Positions 1 to 7,797 of a stretch of DNA of 10,107 nucleotides are shown in pieces. Source of the DNA: Halobacteriales archaeon SW_10_68_16 (GTDB lineage: Archaea; Halobacteriota; Halobacteria; Halobacteriales; Haloarculaceae); assembly GCA_003023485.1 (NCBI GenBank), contig PXSG01000043.1, positions 8,449-18,555 on the forward strand, given 5' to 3'. The notes beneath the pieces were generated by a model, which worked only from the letters and a program-made list of their open reading frames with translations, did not search any database and was not told the origin of the DNA. The translations under genes were made by a program, and so were the position numbers. Numbering within the stretch: the first letter of the stretch is position 1; each line of letters begins with the position of its first letter.

Positions 1-156
1 GCCGAGCACGGCCTCGCGGTCGTAGCCCGTCAGGTCCAGAAACGCCTCGTTCGCGTACACCATCGGGTTGTCCGCCCGGTGCGGGTCCGTGAGGACCATC
101 CCGATGGGCGCCTCGTCCATCGCCCGGGTCCGCACCACGACATCCGGGTCGGCCAT
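1..156 (-). CDS. PAS-domain sensor/regulator, N-terminal fragment (cut by window edge)
   Basis: The first 52 residues of a protein that runs off the left edge can be read from an ATG at 156. The segment NPMVYANEAFLDLTGYDREA followed by VLG is the classic start of a PAS domain (conserved Asn and the TGY..EEVLG pattern), close to the PAS/LOV domains of haloarchaeal Bat-type regulators and histidine kinases. Whether a flavin-binding cysteine (the NCRFLQ motif of LOV domains) follows cannot be seen. The fragment alone does not tell kinase, Bat-like HTH regulator or methyl-accepting protein apart. The gene is divergent from the threonine-synthase-like gene across a 143-bp gap. The ATG at 156 is preferred because it leaves a short N-terminal lead (MADPDVVVRT) into the PAS domain. 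PAS identity is good; the output domain is unknown. Confidence 0.8.
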   Translation of the reverse strand, partial: MADPDVVVRTRAMDEAPIGMVLTDPHRADNPMVYANEAFLDLTGYDREAVLG

Positions 157-180
157 GGCCCCCGTACAGTGTTCACCCTG

Positions 181-189
181 AAAACTGTT
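181..189 (-). promoter_or_regulatory. Possible TATA element of the PAS gene
   Basis: This A+T-rich stretch in a GC-rich gap reads AACAGTTTT on the minus strand. It lies about 27-30 nt upstream of the PAS gene ATG, the spacing of a leaderless haloarchaeal promoter. The match to a TATA consensus is weak. Confidence 0.3.
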
Positions 190-267
190 ATGTCAGTGCT
201 ACCACTACTCATACAGCTTGGGTCCCCGCAGACGGACTCGGACGACGCGTACACGGCGATATCCCTC

Positions 268-275
268 CCTATTAG
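268..275 (+). promoter_or_regulatory. Possible TATA element of the threonine-synthase-like gene
   Basis: CCTATTAG is centred about 28 nt upstream of the ATG at 300, in the 157-299 divergent intergenic region. The spacing fits a leaderless haloarchaeal transcript starting at or next to the ATG. No Shine-Dalgarno-like sequence precedes the ATG. The rest of the 143-bp gap shows no other recognisable signal. Confidence 0.4.
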
Positions 276-299
276 TCGCCCGCACCCACAACTGCGGCT

Positions 300-1396
300 A
301 TGGAGACCTCAGAGACGTTCGTGTCGTTGCGGTGTCTCGCGTGTGGCACGGACCACGACCTCGCGACGGTGGGCCGGTGTTCCGACTGCGGCGGGCCGCT
401 TGACCCGGCCTACGACATCGAACCGTCAGCAGTGACCCGCGGGACCCTCGACGCCGAGGGCGGTGACGGCCTCGCCGCGTTCGCCGATGTCCTTCCGTTT
501 CCGGCCGCGAAACTCGTGACCGCCGGCGAGGGCGGGACGCCGCTGGTCGGGGCCCCGTCGCTGGCCGACGACCTGGGCGTCCGGGCGGTCTACGTCAAAG
601 ACGAGGGACGGAACACGACCGGCGCGTTCGTCGACCGCGGGATGGCGCTTGCGGTGACGGCGGCCCGGGAGGCCGGCGCGGGAACCGTCGCACTCCCCTC
701 GAGGGGCAACGGCGGGCAGGCCGCGGCCGCCTACGCCGCGCGGGCCGGCCTCGACTGCGAGGCGTTCGTCCCCTCGCGGGTGCCCTTCGTGAACAAGGCG
801 ATGGTGAACGTCCACGGCGGCGGGATGTCCGTCGTCGAGGGCCGCTACGCCGACGCCGCCGACGCCTACGCCGAGGCGATGGCCGAGGCGGACTGGCACT
901 CGGTGGCCGCCTTCGAGTCGCCGTACCGCCACGAGGGCGCGAAGACCCTCGCCTACGAGATTGCCCGAGACCTGGACTGGATTTCGTCGACGACCAGCCA
1001 CGCCTCTACGCAGCCCAGGCGGAAGGGTGTGCGCCAATCGCCCGGGCGTGGGAAGACGGCGCCTCGACGACGGAGACCTGGGAGCACCCGGACACCATCT
1101 GCGGGCCGCTGGAGATACCGGACCCGGAGGGTGGCGAGTACGTCCTCACGGCGTTGGCAGCGACCGATGGGGGGGCCGTTGCGACCGACGACGAGGCCAT
1201 CCTGGCGAGCGCGGTCACGCTCGCGGAGGCCGGCGTGACGATGGGCGCGACCGGCGGTGCCGCCGTGGCCGGGGCACGGGCACTCGCCGAGCGGAGTGCC
1301 TTCGACGGCGACGACGTGGTGGTGCTCGTCAACGCGGTCACCGGCAACAAGGAGGCCGACCTCCTGCGGAGTCACCTGATGAGCAGGGGGATTTAG
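300..1396 (+). pseudogene. thrC: Threonine-synthase-like PLP enzyme, degraded (internal deletion, frameshift, active-site losses)
   Basis: Seen: the first frame gives an N-terminal zinc ribbon (C12-x2-C15, C27-x2-C30) and a fold-type II PLP domain (VKDEGRN at 99-105, PFVNKAMVNVHGG at 162-174, SPYRHEGAKTLAYEIA leading to LDW at 225-227). Similarity then stops and resumes from about 983 in another frame (FVDDQPRLYAAQAEGCAPIA, later HPDTICGPLEIPDPEGGEY and NKEADLLRSHLMSRGI), ending at a TAG at 1394-1396. The two parts give about 364 residues, some 35-40 fewer than I expect for haloarchaeal relatives. The glycine-rich loop that holds the PLP phosphate (GGGxG) is absent in every frame at the join, so this is a deletion and not merely an indel. 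The PLP-Schiff-base lysine of the usual SFKDRG motif is valine (AFVDRG, Val111), and the usual STGN motif reads SRGN (134-137). Known: threonine synthase converts O-phosphohomoserine to threonine, and haloarchaea often carry several paralogues. Inferred: this copy is non-functional. Confidence 0.85.
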
Positions 1397-1410
1397 CCCG
1401 CAGGCGTCGC

Positions 1411-1420
1411 CACATATTAG
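1411..1420 (+). promoter_or_regulatory. Possible TATA element for the monooxygenase-hydrolase operon
   Basis: CACATATTAG, an A+T-rich patch in the 92-bp gap after the pseudogene, resembles a haloarchaeal TATA box. Transcription would start near 1440-1445 and leave a leader of about 45 nt before the GTG at 1489. A weak purine-rich stretch (AGGGAAG, 1472-1478) precedes that start. Confidence 0.4.
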
Positions 1421-1488
1421 GGAGTCCGACCAGTAGACGACCGCGTCTCGACTGCGACCACGATCGCCCGCAGGGAAGAATACGACAC

Positions 1489-2841
1489 GTGACACTGGCA
1501 GACGTCTCGCAGTACGAACGCGGACGGCTTGACCGCGTCGGCGACCACGCGGTCGTTGTCGGCGGGAGCATGGCCGGGTTGTGTGCCGCGCGAGTGCTGG
1601 CCGACGGGTTCGAGCGCGTGACCGTCCTCGACCGCGACCCGTTCCCGGAGGTACCGACCACCCGCGACGGCGCACCCCAGACGAGCCACCCCCACGTGAT
1701 GCTCGAAGCCGGGCGGCTGACACTGACTGACTTCTTCCCCGGCTTCGACGAGGACCTGTTCGAGGCCGGCGGGCTGTGTGTCGACGCTGGGATCGACATG
1801 CAGTTCTACGACCGGGGTGGCTTTCTCGCCGAACCACCCAGGGAGATGCCGATGTACTGTGCGACCCGACCCCTGTTCGAACACGTGGTCCGCGAGCAGA
1901 TGCGCGCGCTGGACGGTGTCGACCTGCAGGGCGGGACGCAGGTCACCGGCTATCAGTTCGACGAGGGGGACGCGGCAGTCACCGGCGTCCAGTGTCGGAC
2001 CGACGGCACGGAGCGGACGCTGGCGACGGATCTGGTCGTCGACGCGACCGGCCGGATCAGCCGGACGCCCCGGTGGCTCGGGGAACGCGGCTATCCCACA
2101 CCCGACATCGAGGAGGTCCACGTCGACGTGACCTACAGCACGATCCGGGTCGAGCGCCCGCCCGACGACCGGCGGGCATTCTTCGCCCCGCCCGACGCAC
2201 CGCGGACACGCGGCGGTGCGGTCCTCCCCGTAGAGGGGGGCCGCTGGGAGGTCATCGTCCAGGGCGTTCACGGCGACGACGCACCCGCCGACCGCGAGGG
2301 GTTCCTCGAGTTCGCCGAGAGCCTGCCGGTCCCCGAGATCGGACGACTCGCTCGCGAGCAACCCTGGACCTCCGAGGGGGTCCATCACTACCCCTTCCCG
2401 TGTAGCCGGCGGCGCCGCTACGAGCGCCTCGACCGGTTCCCCGAGGGGCTGGTCGTGACGGGCGACGCGGTCGCCAGCTTCAACCCGATCTACGGCCAGG
2501 GGATGTCGGTGGCTGCCCTCGACGCCCTCTCGTTGCACCACACCCTGGCCGAGGGCGGCTTGGCGAACGTCGGGCCCCGCTTTTTCGACCGGGTCGGGGA
2601 GATCGTCGACGTCGTCTGGAAGCTGGCCGTCGGCAGGGACTTCGAGTTCCGCCAGACGGAGGGGCCCAAGCCGTTCGGCACGGACCTGTTCAACCGGTAC
2701 GTGGCGCGTCTCTCCCGGAAGGCCCACTCCGACGGCGTCCTGACCGAGGCGTTCGCCCGCGTGTTCCGGCTGGAGCGACCGCCCACGACGCTGTTGCGCC
2801 CCGGAATCGTCCTGCGAGTGCTCGCACCAGTGTACCCATGA
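1489..2841 (+). CDS. FAD-dependent monooxygenase-like oxidoreductase
   Basis: A 450-residue protein that looks complete for the family. An N-terminal dinucleotide-binding beta-alpha-beta fold (VVVGGSMAGLCAARVLADGF, about residues 22-41) ends in an acidic strand (VTVLDRD). VVDATGR follows near residue 185, and the second FAD motif is GDAVASFNPIYGQGMS near residue 325, where GD contacts the ribityl/pyrophosphate part. This order matches group A flavoprotein monooxygenases and the epoxidase/geranylgeranyl-reductase-like superfamily (2-polyprenyl-6-methoxyphenol-hydroxylase-like). The GTG at 1489 is chosen because the in-frame extension upstream to 961 is antisense-like, basic sequence overlapping the pseudogene, and because the next in-frame ATG lies inside the FAD motif. 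Its stop overlaps the next gene's start (ATGA), so the two are probably co-translated. Substrate unknown. No signal peptide or membrane segment is evident. Confidence 0.85.
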   Translation: MTLADVSQYERGRLDRVGDHAVVVGGSMAGLCAARVLADGFERVTVLDRDPFPEVPTTRDGAPQTSHPHVMLEAGRLTLTDFFPGFDEDLFEAGGLCVDAGIDMQFYDRGGFLAEPPREMPMYCATRPLFEHVVREQMRALDGVDLQGGTQVTGYQFDEGDAAVTGVQCRTDGTERTLATDLVVDATGRISRTPRWLGERGYPTPDIEEVHVDVTYSTIRVERPPDDRRAFFAPPDAPRTRGGAVLPVEGGRWEVIVQGVHGDDAPADREGFLEFAESLPVPEIGRLAREQPWTSEGVHHYPFPCSRRRRYERLDRFPEGLVVTGDAVASFNPIYGQGMSVAALDALSLHHTLAEGGLANVGPRFFDRVGEIVDVVWKLAVGRDFEFRQTEGPKPFGTDLFNRYVARLSRKAHSDGVLTEAFARVFRLERPPTTLLRPGIVLRVLAPVYP

Positions 2842-3728
2842 CGGCCGAGACCACAGCCCCACTGCCGGACGTTCCCTCGGCGGAGTCGACGGTCCGCGAG
2901 GTGAACGGCGTCGATCTGCACGTGGTCGCGGCCGGCGACCGGGAGGACCCGCTTGTGGTGTTGATGCACGGTTTCCCCGAGTTCTGGTACGGCTGGCGCG
3001 ACCACGTCCCGGGGCTGGTGGAGGCGGGCTACCGGGTGCTCGTCCCCGACCAGCGCGGCTACAACCGCAGCGACAAACCGGACGGGGTCGGGGCCTACGC
3101 GGTCGAGAACCTCTCCGGCGACATCGGCGCCTTGATCGAGTCGGCCGGCCGGGAATCCGCACACGTCGTCGGGCACGACTGGGGCGCGGCCGTCGCGTGG
3201 GACCTGGCGCTTCGCCACCCCGAGTCGGTCGACCGGCTCGGCATCATCAACGTCCCACACCCGTCGGTGTTCGAAGCGACGCTGAAATCGAGTCTCCGGC
3301 AGATGCGAAAGAGCTGGTACATGTTCTTCTTCCAGTTGCCCCGAATCCCCGAATGGGTCCAGCGGCGGGGAGATTTCGAGCGACTCGTTGAGGGGCTGGA
3401 GACTGCCGAGGCGGGCACGTTCACCGAGGAAGACATCGAGCACTACCGGGCCGCCTGGCGCCGCGAGGGGGCGCTGACGGGGATGCTCAACTGGTACCGG
3501 GCGCTGTTCCGCGCGGGCGAGGACCCGCCCCGCGAGCGCGTCGAGGCACCGACGCTGGTCGTCTGGGGCGAGGGTGACCAGTTCCTGCTCCCCGAGATGG
3601 CTCCCAAAAGCGTCGAGTACTGCGCGGACGGTCGGCTCGAACGGTTCCCAGAGGCCTCCCACTGGGTCCAGCACGAGCGGCGCGAGCAGGTGGTCGAACT
3701 GCTCGTCGAACACTTCGAGGGTCGCTAG
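2838..3728 (+). CDS. Alpha/beta hydrolase, epoxide-hydrolase-like
   Basis: A 296-residue cytoplasmic alpha/beta hydrolase. The oxyanion-hole motif HGFPE (44-48) is followed by the PDQRGYNRSDKP loop (70-81), the nucleophile elbow VGHDWG with Asp114 as the likely nucleophile, a charge-relay acid at Asp247 (WGEGDQF) and the catalytic His275 (EASHWVQHE). An aspartate nucleophile with HGFP and a cap region containing tyrosines (Tyr161, Tyr220) fits soluble epoxide hydrolases. Haloalkane dehalogenases share the Asp nucleophile but usually have a tryptophan or asparagine halide site that I cannot confirm here. The ATG overlaps the upstream monooxygenase stop by 4 nt, indicating one operon. An oxygenase feeding an epoxide hydrolase is a sensible pair, but the substrate is unknown. 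The gene is convergent with the DnaJ-domain gene, and their stop codons share a CTAG. Confidence 0.88.
   Translation: MTAETTAPLPDVPSAESTVREVNGVDLHVVAAGDREDPLVVLMHGFPEFWYGWRDHVPGLVEAGYRVLVPDQRGYNRSDKPDGVGAYAVENLSGDIGALIESAGRESAHVVGHDWGAAVAWDLALRHPESVDRLGIINVPHPSVFEATLKSSLRQMRKSWYMFFFQLPRIPEWVQRRGDFERLVEGLETAEAGTFTEEDIEHYRAAWRREGALTGMLNWYRALFRAGEDPPRERVEAPTLVVWGEGDQFLLPEMAPKSVEYCADGRLERFPEASHWVQHERREQVVELLVEHFEGR
3725..3728. other. CTAG palindrome shared by two convergent stop codons
   Basis: The TAG of the hydrolase (3726-3728, plus strand) and the TAG of the J-domain gene (3727-3725, minus strand) are the two halves of one CTAG. The convergent genes therefore have no intergenic DNA and overlap by 4 bp. 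Confidence 0.9.
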
Positions 3729-4365
3729 TCCGCGTGTTCCTTCGCGGTGGCGTAGGCCTCGCGGACCCGCCGGAAGGCGTCCTCGTCCCCGCCCTGATCG
3801 GGGTGGACTTCCTTGACCCGCCGGCGGTAGGCACGGTCGACCTCCTCGAGTGTCGCGTCGGCGGAGACGCCCAGTTCCGCGAACGCAGCGCGGGCCGGGT
3901 CGACCTCGCCGTCCGCACGGTCGATGTCGGGCGTCTCGAAGGGAAGGCGGTCGATCAGCACCGAGCCGGGCATCTCGTGTTCGACCAGCAGCGGTTCGAC
4001 TCCCGAGCCGTCGATGCGGTAGTACGCACGGGGGTCGAACGTGATGGCGACCTCGCGTGCCGGCAGGTAGAAGGCGACGCTCTGGCCCTGGACCGGGTGG
4101 TCCTCGGCGTAGGGTTCGTCGATGGCGTCCAGACACGCGCGGAACTCGCGGCGGCGCCGGACCTCGCCGCTGATCCGGCGTGACGTGTCGCCACCGTGGC
4201 TGTGCTGGCCACCCTCGCCCGCCGAGAGCAGGCGCTGTGCACCGAGGAAGAGCAGCGCGACCAGCAGGCTCCCGCCCAGGCCCAGCAGGAGGCCCCCGAT
4301 CAGCCACGGCGGCAGCCCCGCGACCACCTCGTGGAGCACGCCCGCCGGTTGGGAAGCGACGGCTA

Positions 4366-4369
<4 letters not shown>
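3725..4369 (-). CDS. Membrane-anchored DnaJ (J-domain) protein
   Basis: A protein of up to 214 residues with one predicted transmembrane helix (about 21-43, PPWLIGGLLLGLGGSLLVAL and onward), a central domain with AFYLPAREVAITFDPRAYYR, and a C-terminal J-domain (about 160-214) that keeps the diagnostic HPD tripeptide (HPDQGGDEDAFRRVREAYAT, HPD at 189-191). A J-domain at the C terminus behind a membrane anchor is usual for a haloarchaeal family and unlike canonical DnaJ, which starts with the J-domain and carries Gly/Phe and zinc-finger regions. It probably recruits and stimulates DnaK at the membrane; the partner is unknown. The start is uncertain: TTG at 4369 overlaps a TGA (4366-4368) that may be the original stop of the deacetylase gene, and GTG at 4339 is an alternative. 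It is last in the rpa2-histone-deacetylase run on this strand. Confidence 0.82.
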
Positions 4370-5283
<914 letters not shown>

Positions 5284-5287
<4 letters not shown>

Positions 5288-5667
5288 TCGAAGTACTGCT
5301 GGAGGTGGAAGTACGCCTCGACGTCCTCGGCCTTGACCGTCCGGCGGTCGGCGTGCCGGGCCAGCGCCGCGGCAGCCGCGGCCACGTTGTCGGCGTACGC
5401 TTCGAGGACCGTCGCCAGGGCGACGCGGGCGTCCATCGCCACCCGGTAGCGGTCGTCGATGTCGAGGCGTGCGATGCGGTCGACCGGCGCGATGGGCAAC
5501 ACCAGTTCGTCCTTGTCGGGCACCGACTCGACGCCGAAGTCCGACGCCATCAGCGTCTTCCGGCCGTCGTCCGTCGCCCGGTCGGCCGCCTCGGTGCTGA
5601 CCCGCAGGTCCCCCACGTTCCGCCGGATGATGTCGTCAACTGGGGCGAACGGTAGCGCAACGGTCAT
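5284..5667 (-). CDS. hstA: Haloarchaeal two-fold histone with a shortened first histone fold
   Basis: A 127-residue acidic protein made of two head-to-tail histone folds, the haloarchaeal arrangement (HpyA/HstA type, usually about 140-155 residues by my recollection). Fold 2 (about 57-127) is complete: PIAPVDRIARL helix 1, DDRYRV loop, a roughly 29-residue helix 2 (79-107), RRTVK loop, and helix 3 (AEDVEAYFHLQ). Fold 1 has helix 1 (FAPVDDIIRRNVG), loop (DLRVS), then only TEAADRATDDG (25-35) before the next loop RKTLM. That is about 11 residues where the paired fold has 29, so about 18-22 residues are missing in frame. The join lies in an EAA-D repeat typical of such helices. The ATG at 5667 is chosen over the upstream TTG at 5676 because a CTTAAG promoter lies 29 nt before it. 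The stop overlaps the deacetylase start (ATGA). Confidence 0.88.
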
Positions 5668-5693
5668 GGGCCACAACGGGAGTGTTCCAGATT

Positions 5694-5699
5694 CTTAAG
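5694..5699 (-). promoter_or_regulatory. TATA element of the histone gene (leaderless)
   Basis: CTTAAG is centred about 29 nt upstream of the histone ATG, with a purine-rich stretch (CGGAAA on the minus strand, BRE-like) just upstream. This is the placement of a leaderless haloarchaeal promoter. It sits in the 81-bp gap after rpa2, so histone and deacetylase can be transcribed apart from rpa2. Confidence 0.6.
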
Positions 5700-5748
5700 G
5701 GTTTCCGATGCACGCACAGCGTGTGAGCCCAAGTGGGCGCGAGAGCGC

Positions 5749-7167
5749 TCAGAAGACCTCGTCGGCGTCGACCCGGTCGCCGTCCATGTGGCCGCGGACG
5801 GTAACCTCCTCGCCCAGCTGGACGCGCGCGTCGGTCTCGACGCTCATCGTCTCGGCCCCGTCGTCAAGCACCACCGGCTCGCCCGTCTGGACGACCGTCC
5901 CGGTGAACTCGACGCGCTCGGCCCCCTCTAGCTGCTGGCCACCACCCCCGCTGTCGCCGCCAGTGGTGTCGGCGCTCCCCTCCGCGAAGGCGTCGAGGCC
6001 CGCAGTGTCGGGTTCGGCCTCCGTCTCCGCCGTATCCGCCGATTCGCCCTCGAATCCGGTGGCCCCGTCGTCGAGGACGACCACCGTCGAGCGCCAGTTG
6101 GCCGACGCCTCGAGGTCGTCCTGCCAGCCGTCCTCGATCTCGACGTCGGCCGCGAGCACCTCGTCGCCGGGCGCGAGGTCGGTATCGGCCTGGTCGCCCC
6201 ACAGCGCGACGCGGATGTCGCCGGTGTCGTCCTGGATGCGGACGTTCCTGACCTGGCCCTGGCTGCCGTCGTCGCGGTCGAAGGTCCGCACCGGATCCGT
6301 CGAGCGCACCACGCCCGCGATGTCGACCTGCTGGCCGATCTCCACCGCCTCGATGGGCGTCGCGTCGGGGTCGTACTCGATGGTCCCCTCGATTTCCTCG
6401 ATGGCGCCCCGCTCGCCGACGTGGAGTTCGAGGTCGCCCTCGCGCTCGCGGACGTAGCCGTCGACGATCTCGACCGCGGTTCCCGCCTCGAGTTCGTCCG
6501 CGCGGTCGGCCATGCCGTCCCAGAGGGTCACGCGCACGCGACCCGTCTCGTCGCCCAGCGTGAGGTTCGCGACCCGCCCCTCGCTGCCGTCGTCGCGGTC
6601 GAACGTGCGCACCGCGTCGGTCGCCAGGACGAGGCCCTGGAGGGTGACATCCTCCTGGCCCAGCGAGAGCGCGTCGACGGTCGTGGCGTCCTCGAGTGCG
6701 ACGTCGATCTCGGCGTCCTCGTCGGGCTCGGCGTGGTCGACGCTCACCTCCAGGCCCTTGTAGCCCTCCTTGGGCCGGCCCTTCACTCGCAGCACATCTC
6801 CCTCTTCGAGGCTCCCCTCGGCGACGGCCTCGGCCTGTTCGTCCCAAAAGGCCAGGCGGACGCTCCCGCTCTCGTCGGCCGCGTCGACGTTGATCACGCG
6901 GCCGTCCTCACCCTCGTCGCGCTCGAAGGTCCGCACCTCGCCGACCGAGACCACCTTCGCGAGGAACTTCACCTCGTCCATTCCCGGTTCGATGTCCGCG
7001 ACCGCCGAGACCTCGCTGTCGGCGAGTTCGTGGGCGATGAGCATCGCCGCGGTCTCCTCGTCTGCGAGGCCGCCCATCTGTTCGACCTTTCCCTCGACTG
7101 CCTCGCGGAACTCCTCCTCGGAGACGTCCGCTTCGAGGTCCGCGTAGATTTCCTCGATCGCTCCCAT
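5749..7167 (-). CDS. rpa2: Replication protein A (Rpa2-type single-stranded DNA-binding protein, three OB folds)
   Basis: A 472-residue acidic protein that appears complete. A helical N-terminal segment (1-60, MGAIEEIYADLEADVSEEEF) is followed by three OB folds at about 66-150, 170-265 and 278-365. Each carries the same signature after the first strand: RTFERDEGEDG (79-89), RTFDRDDGSEG (187-197) and RTFDRDDGSQG (294-304), then a strand such as VRVTLWD or IRVALWG. An acidic, Gly/Ser-rich linker (about 370-415) leads to a small C-terminal beta domain ending DRVDADEVF. No cysteine is present, so the zinc finger of some archaeal RPAs is absent. The protein should coat single-stranded DNA in replication and repair. 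The start is supported by MGAIEEIYADL, usual for this family, and by a CTTAAG promoter 31 nt upstream. The histone gene follows on the same strand, a neighbourhood I recall from Haloferax and Halobacterium. Confidence 0.93.
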   Translation of the reverse strand: MGAIEEIYADLEADVSEEEFREAVEGKVEQMGGLADEETAAMLIAHELADSEVSAVADIEPGMDEVKFLAKVVSVGEVRTFERDEGEDGRVINVDAADESGSVRLAFWDEQAEAVAEGSLEEGDVLRVKGRPKEGYKGLEVSVDHAEPDEDAEIDVALEDATTVDALSLGQEDVTLQGLVLATDAVRTFDRDDGSEGRVANLTLGDETGRVRVTLWDGMADRADELEAGTAVEIVDGYVREREGDLELHVGERGAIEEIEGTIEYDPDATPIEAVEIGQQVDIAGVVRSTDPVRTFDRDDGSQGQVRNVRIQDDTGDIRVALWGDQADTDLAPGDEVLAADVEIEDGWQDDLEASANWRSTVVVLDDGATGFEGESADTAETEAEPDTAGLDAFAEGSADTTGGDSGGGGQQLEGAERVEFTGTVVQTGEPVVLDDGAETMSVETDARVQLGEEVTVRGHMDGDRVDADEVF

Positions 7168-7194
7168 CCGTTAGCGAACGCAGGGAAGGTACCC

Positions 7195-7202
7195 GCTTAA
7201 GC
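7195..7202 (-). promoter_or_regulatory. TATA element of rpa2 (leaderless)
   Basis: The palindrome GCTTAAGC is centred about 31 nt upstream of the rpa2 ATG at 7167. The core is the same CTTAAG as at the histone promoter, at nearly the same distance, again implying a transcript that starts close to the ATG. Confidence 0.6.
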
Positions 7203-7323
7203 GTTGTCGTTGCGCTATCGTCCCGCTGCTGTCTGTCGGTTCTCCCCGCGAGGTCACAGTCGTCGGTCGGCCATCAGTCCGGGCCCGGTCCATCGGTGTG
7301 TGTGGTTGCTCCGGCCATCGTAC

Positions 7324-7328
7324 AAAAA
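7324..7328 (-). terminator. T-run terminator after the lipoprotein gene
   Basis: On the minus strand the lipoprotein stop (TGA at 7331-7333) is followed within a few bases by TTTTT, as expected for an archaeal oligo-T terminator. No strong hairpin was noted. The remaining gap to rpa2 (7168-7323) holds the rpa2 promoter and nothing else recognisable. Confidence 0.5.
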
Positions 7329-7330
7329 CC

Positions 7331-7614
7331 TCAGCCGCCGTTTTCCTCGTCGCCGCCAGCGGTGGTCACCGTCCGCCCGTCGTGGGTCACCGCGACGGTT
7401 CCGGGGAGGCCGCCCGACATCGAGACGGTCACGCGGTAGTCGATCTCGACGATGGCCTCCGTACACACGTCGCCGGCGTCCGCGCGGTCGGCCACCACGA
7501 CGGCCACGCGGAGTGTGTCGGCGTCTCGTTGTCGCCCCCGTCGGGGTCCGCACAGCCAGCGAGCGTGAGGGCGGCGAGCGTGGCAGTTCGGCGGAGGAGG
7601 GCACGTCTGTCCAT
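7331..7614 (-). pseudogene. Small haloarchaeal lipoprotein, frameshifted
   Basis: The ATG at 7614 begins MDRRALLRRTATLAALTLAG followed by Cys: a twin-arginine-containing signal with lipobox LAGC, so export and lipid anchoring on the outer face of the membrane were intended. After CADPDGGDNE the frame becomes unlike a protein (THSAWPSWWPTART) and ends early. The neighbouring frame carries a convincing continuation, DTLRVAVVVADRADAGDVCT then EAIVEIDYRVTVSMSGGLPG and TVAVTHDGRTVTTAGGDEEN, ending GG at a TGA at 7331-7333. Joined, they give about 95 residues with a beta-rich C-terminal part. The disturbance lies near 7515-7530 and could be a one- or two-base indel or a small deletion. The family is not recognised and function is unknown. 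Confidence 0.65.
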
Positions 7615-7673
7615 ACCCGAGCGTGGCGTGGAATCGAAATCCCTTTCACCGGGTACACGCTACCGGAGAGTGC

Positions 7674-7746
7674 GTCCGGGTAGGGTAGTGGACTATCCTC
7701 TTGGCTTGCGGAGCCAGGGACCGGAGTTCAAATCTCCGTCCGGACG
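7674..7746 (+). tRNA. tRNA-Arg (anticodon GCG)
   Basis: A complete cloverleaf can be folded. The acceptor stem pairs GTCCGGG (7674-7680) with TCCGGAC (7739-7745), with one G-U pair. The D-arm is GGGTAGTGGACTATCCT. The anticodon stem pairs TTGGC (7701-7705) with GCCAG (7713-7717) around the loop TTGCGGA, giving anticodon GCG (7708-7710), which reads the common arginine codon CGC. The T-arm is CGGAG-TTCAAAT-CTCCG (7722-7738). The discriminator is G (7746). No intron is seen, and the 3' CCA is not encoded (CTC follows), so it must be added after transcription. Confidence 0.93.
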
Positions 7747-7765
7747 CTCACTTCGTTCGCGTCCG
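7741..7765 (+). repeat. Hairpin overlapping the 3' end of tRNA-Arg
   Basis: Perfect 7-bp arms CGGACGC (7741-7747) and GCGTCCG (7759-7765) flank an 11-nt loop. The left arm is part of the tRNA acceptor 3' strand, so in the precursor this fold would compete with the acceptor stem. Confidence 0.6.
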
Positions 7766-7771
7766 ACGTGC

Positions 7772-7796
7772 TCAGCGCTCGCGTCGCTCGCGCTGA
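7772..7796 (+). repeat. Second downstream hairpin
   Basis: Perfect 7-bp arms TCAGCGC (7772-7778) and GCGCTGA (7790-7796) again enclose an 11-nt loop (TCGCGTCGCTC). It has the same geometry as the hairpin just upstream and lies between the tRNA and the duplicated tRNA tail. Confidence 0.55.
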
Positions 7797-7797
7797 A

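Noticed and set aside
960..1000. Programmed ribosomal frameshifting as an explanation for the threonine-synthase frame change
   Set aside because: No slippery heptamer was seen, and about 35-40 residues including the PLP phosphate loop are missing, which frameshifting cannot restore.
961..1488. N-terminal extension of the monooxygenase reading frame
   Set aside because: The translation is arginine-rich and non-acidic, overlaps the threonine-synthase remnant in another frame, and lies ahead of the FAD-binding start motif. The GTG at 1489 gives a family-like N terminus.
1417..3162. Long minus-strand open frame antisense to the monooxygenase and hydrolase
   Set aside because: Arginine/proline-rich composition and no recognisable motif. 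Such frames arise because high third-position GC suppresses stop codons on the opposite strand.
6421..7200. Plus-strand open frame antisense to rpa2
   Set aside because: It is the mirror of the well-supported Rpa2 gene, has no family signature and has no promoter of its own.
7672..7747. Alternative tRNA reading with acceptor GCGTCCG/CGGACGC and a TGC (Ala) anticodon
   Set aside because: That register leaves extra bases after the acceptor stem and breaks the anticodon stem with a C-A mismatch. The 7674-7746 register gives all four stems.
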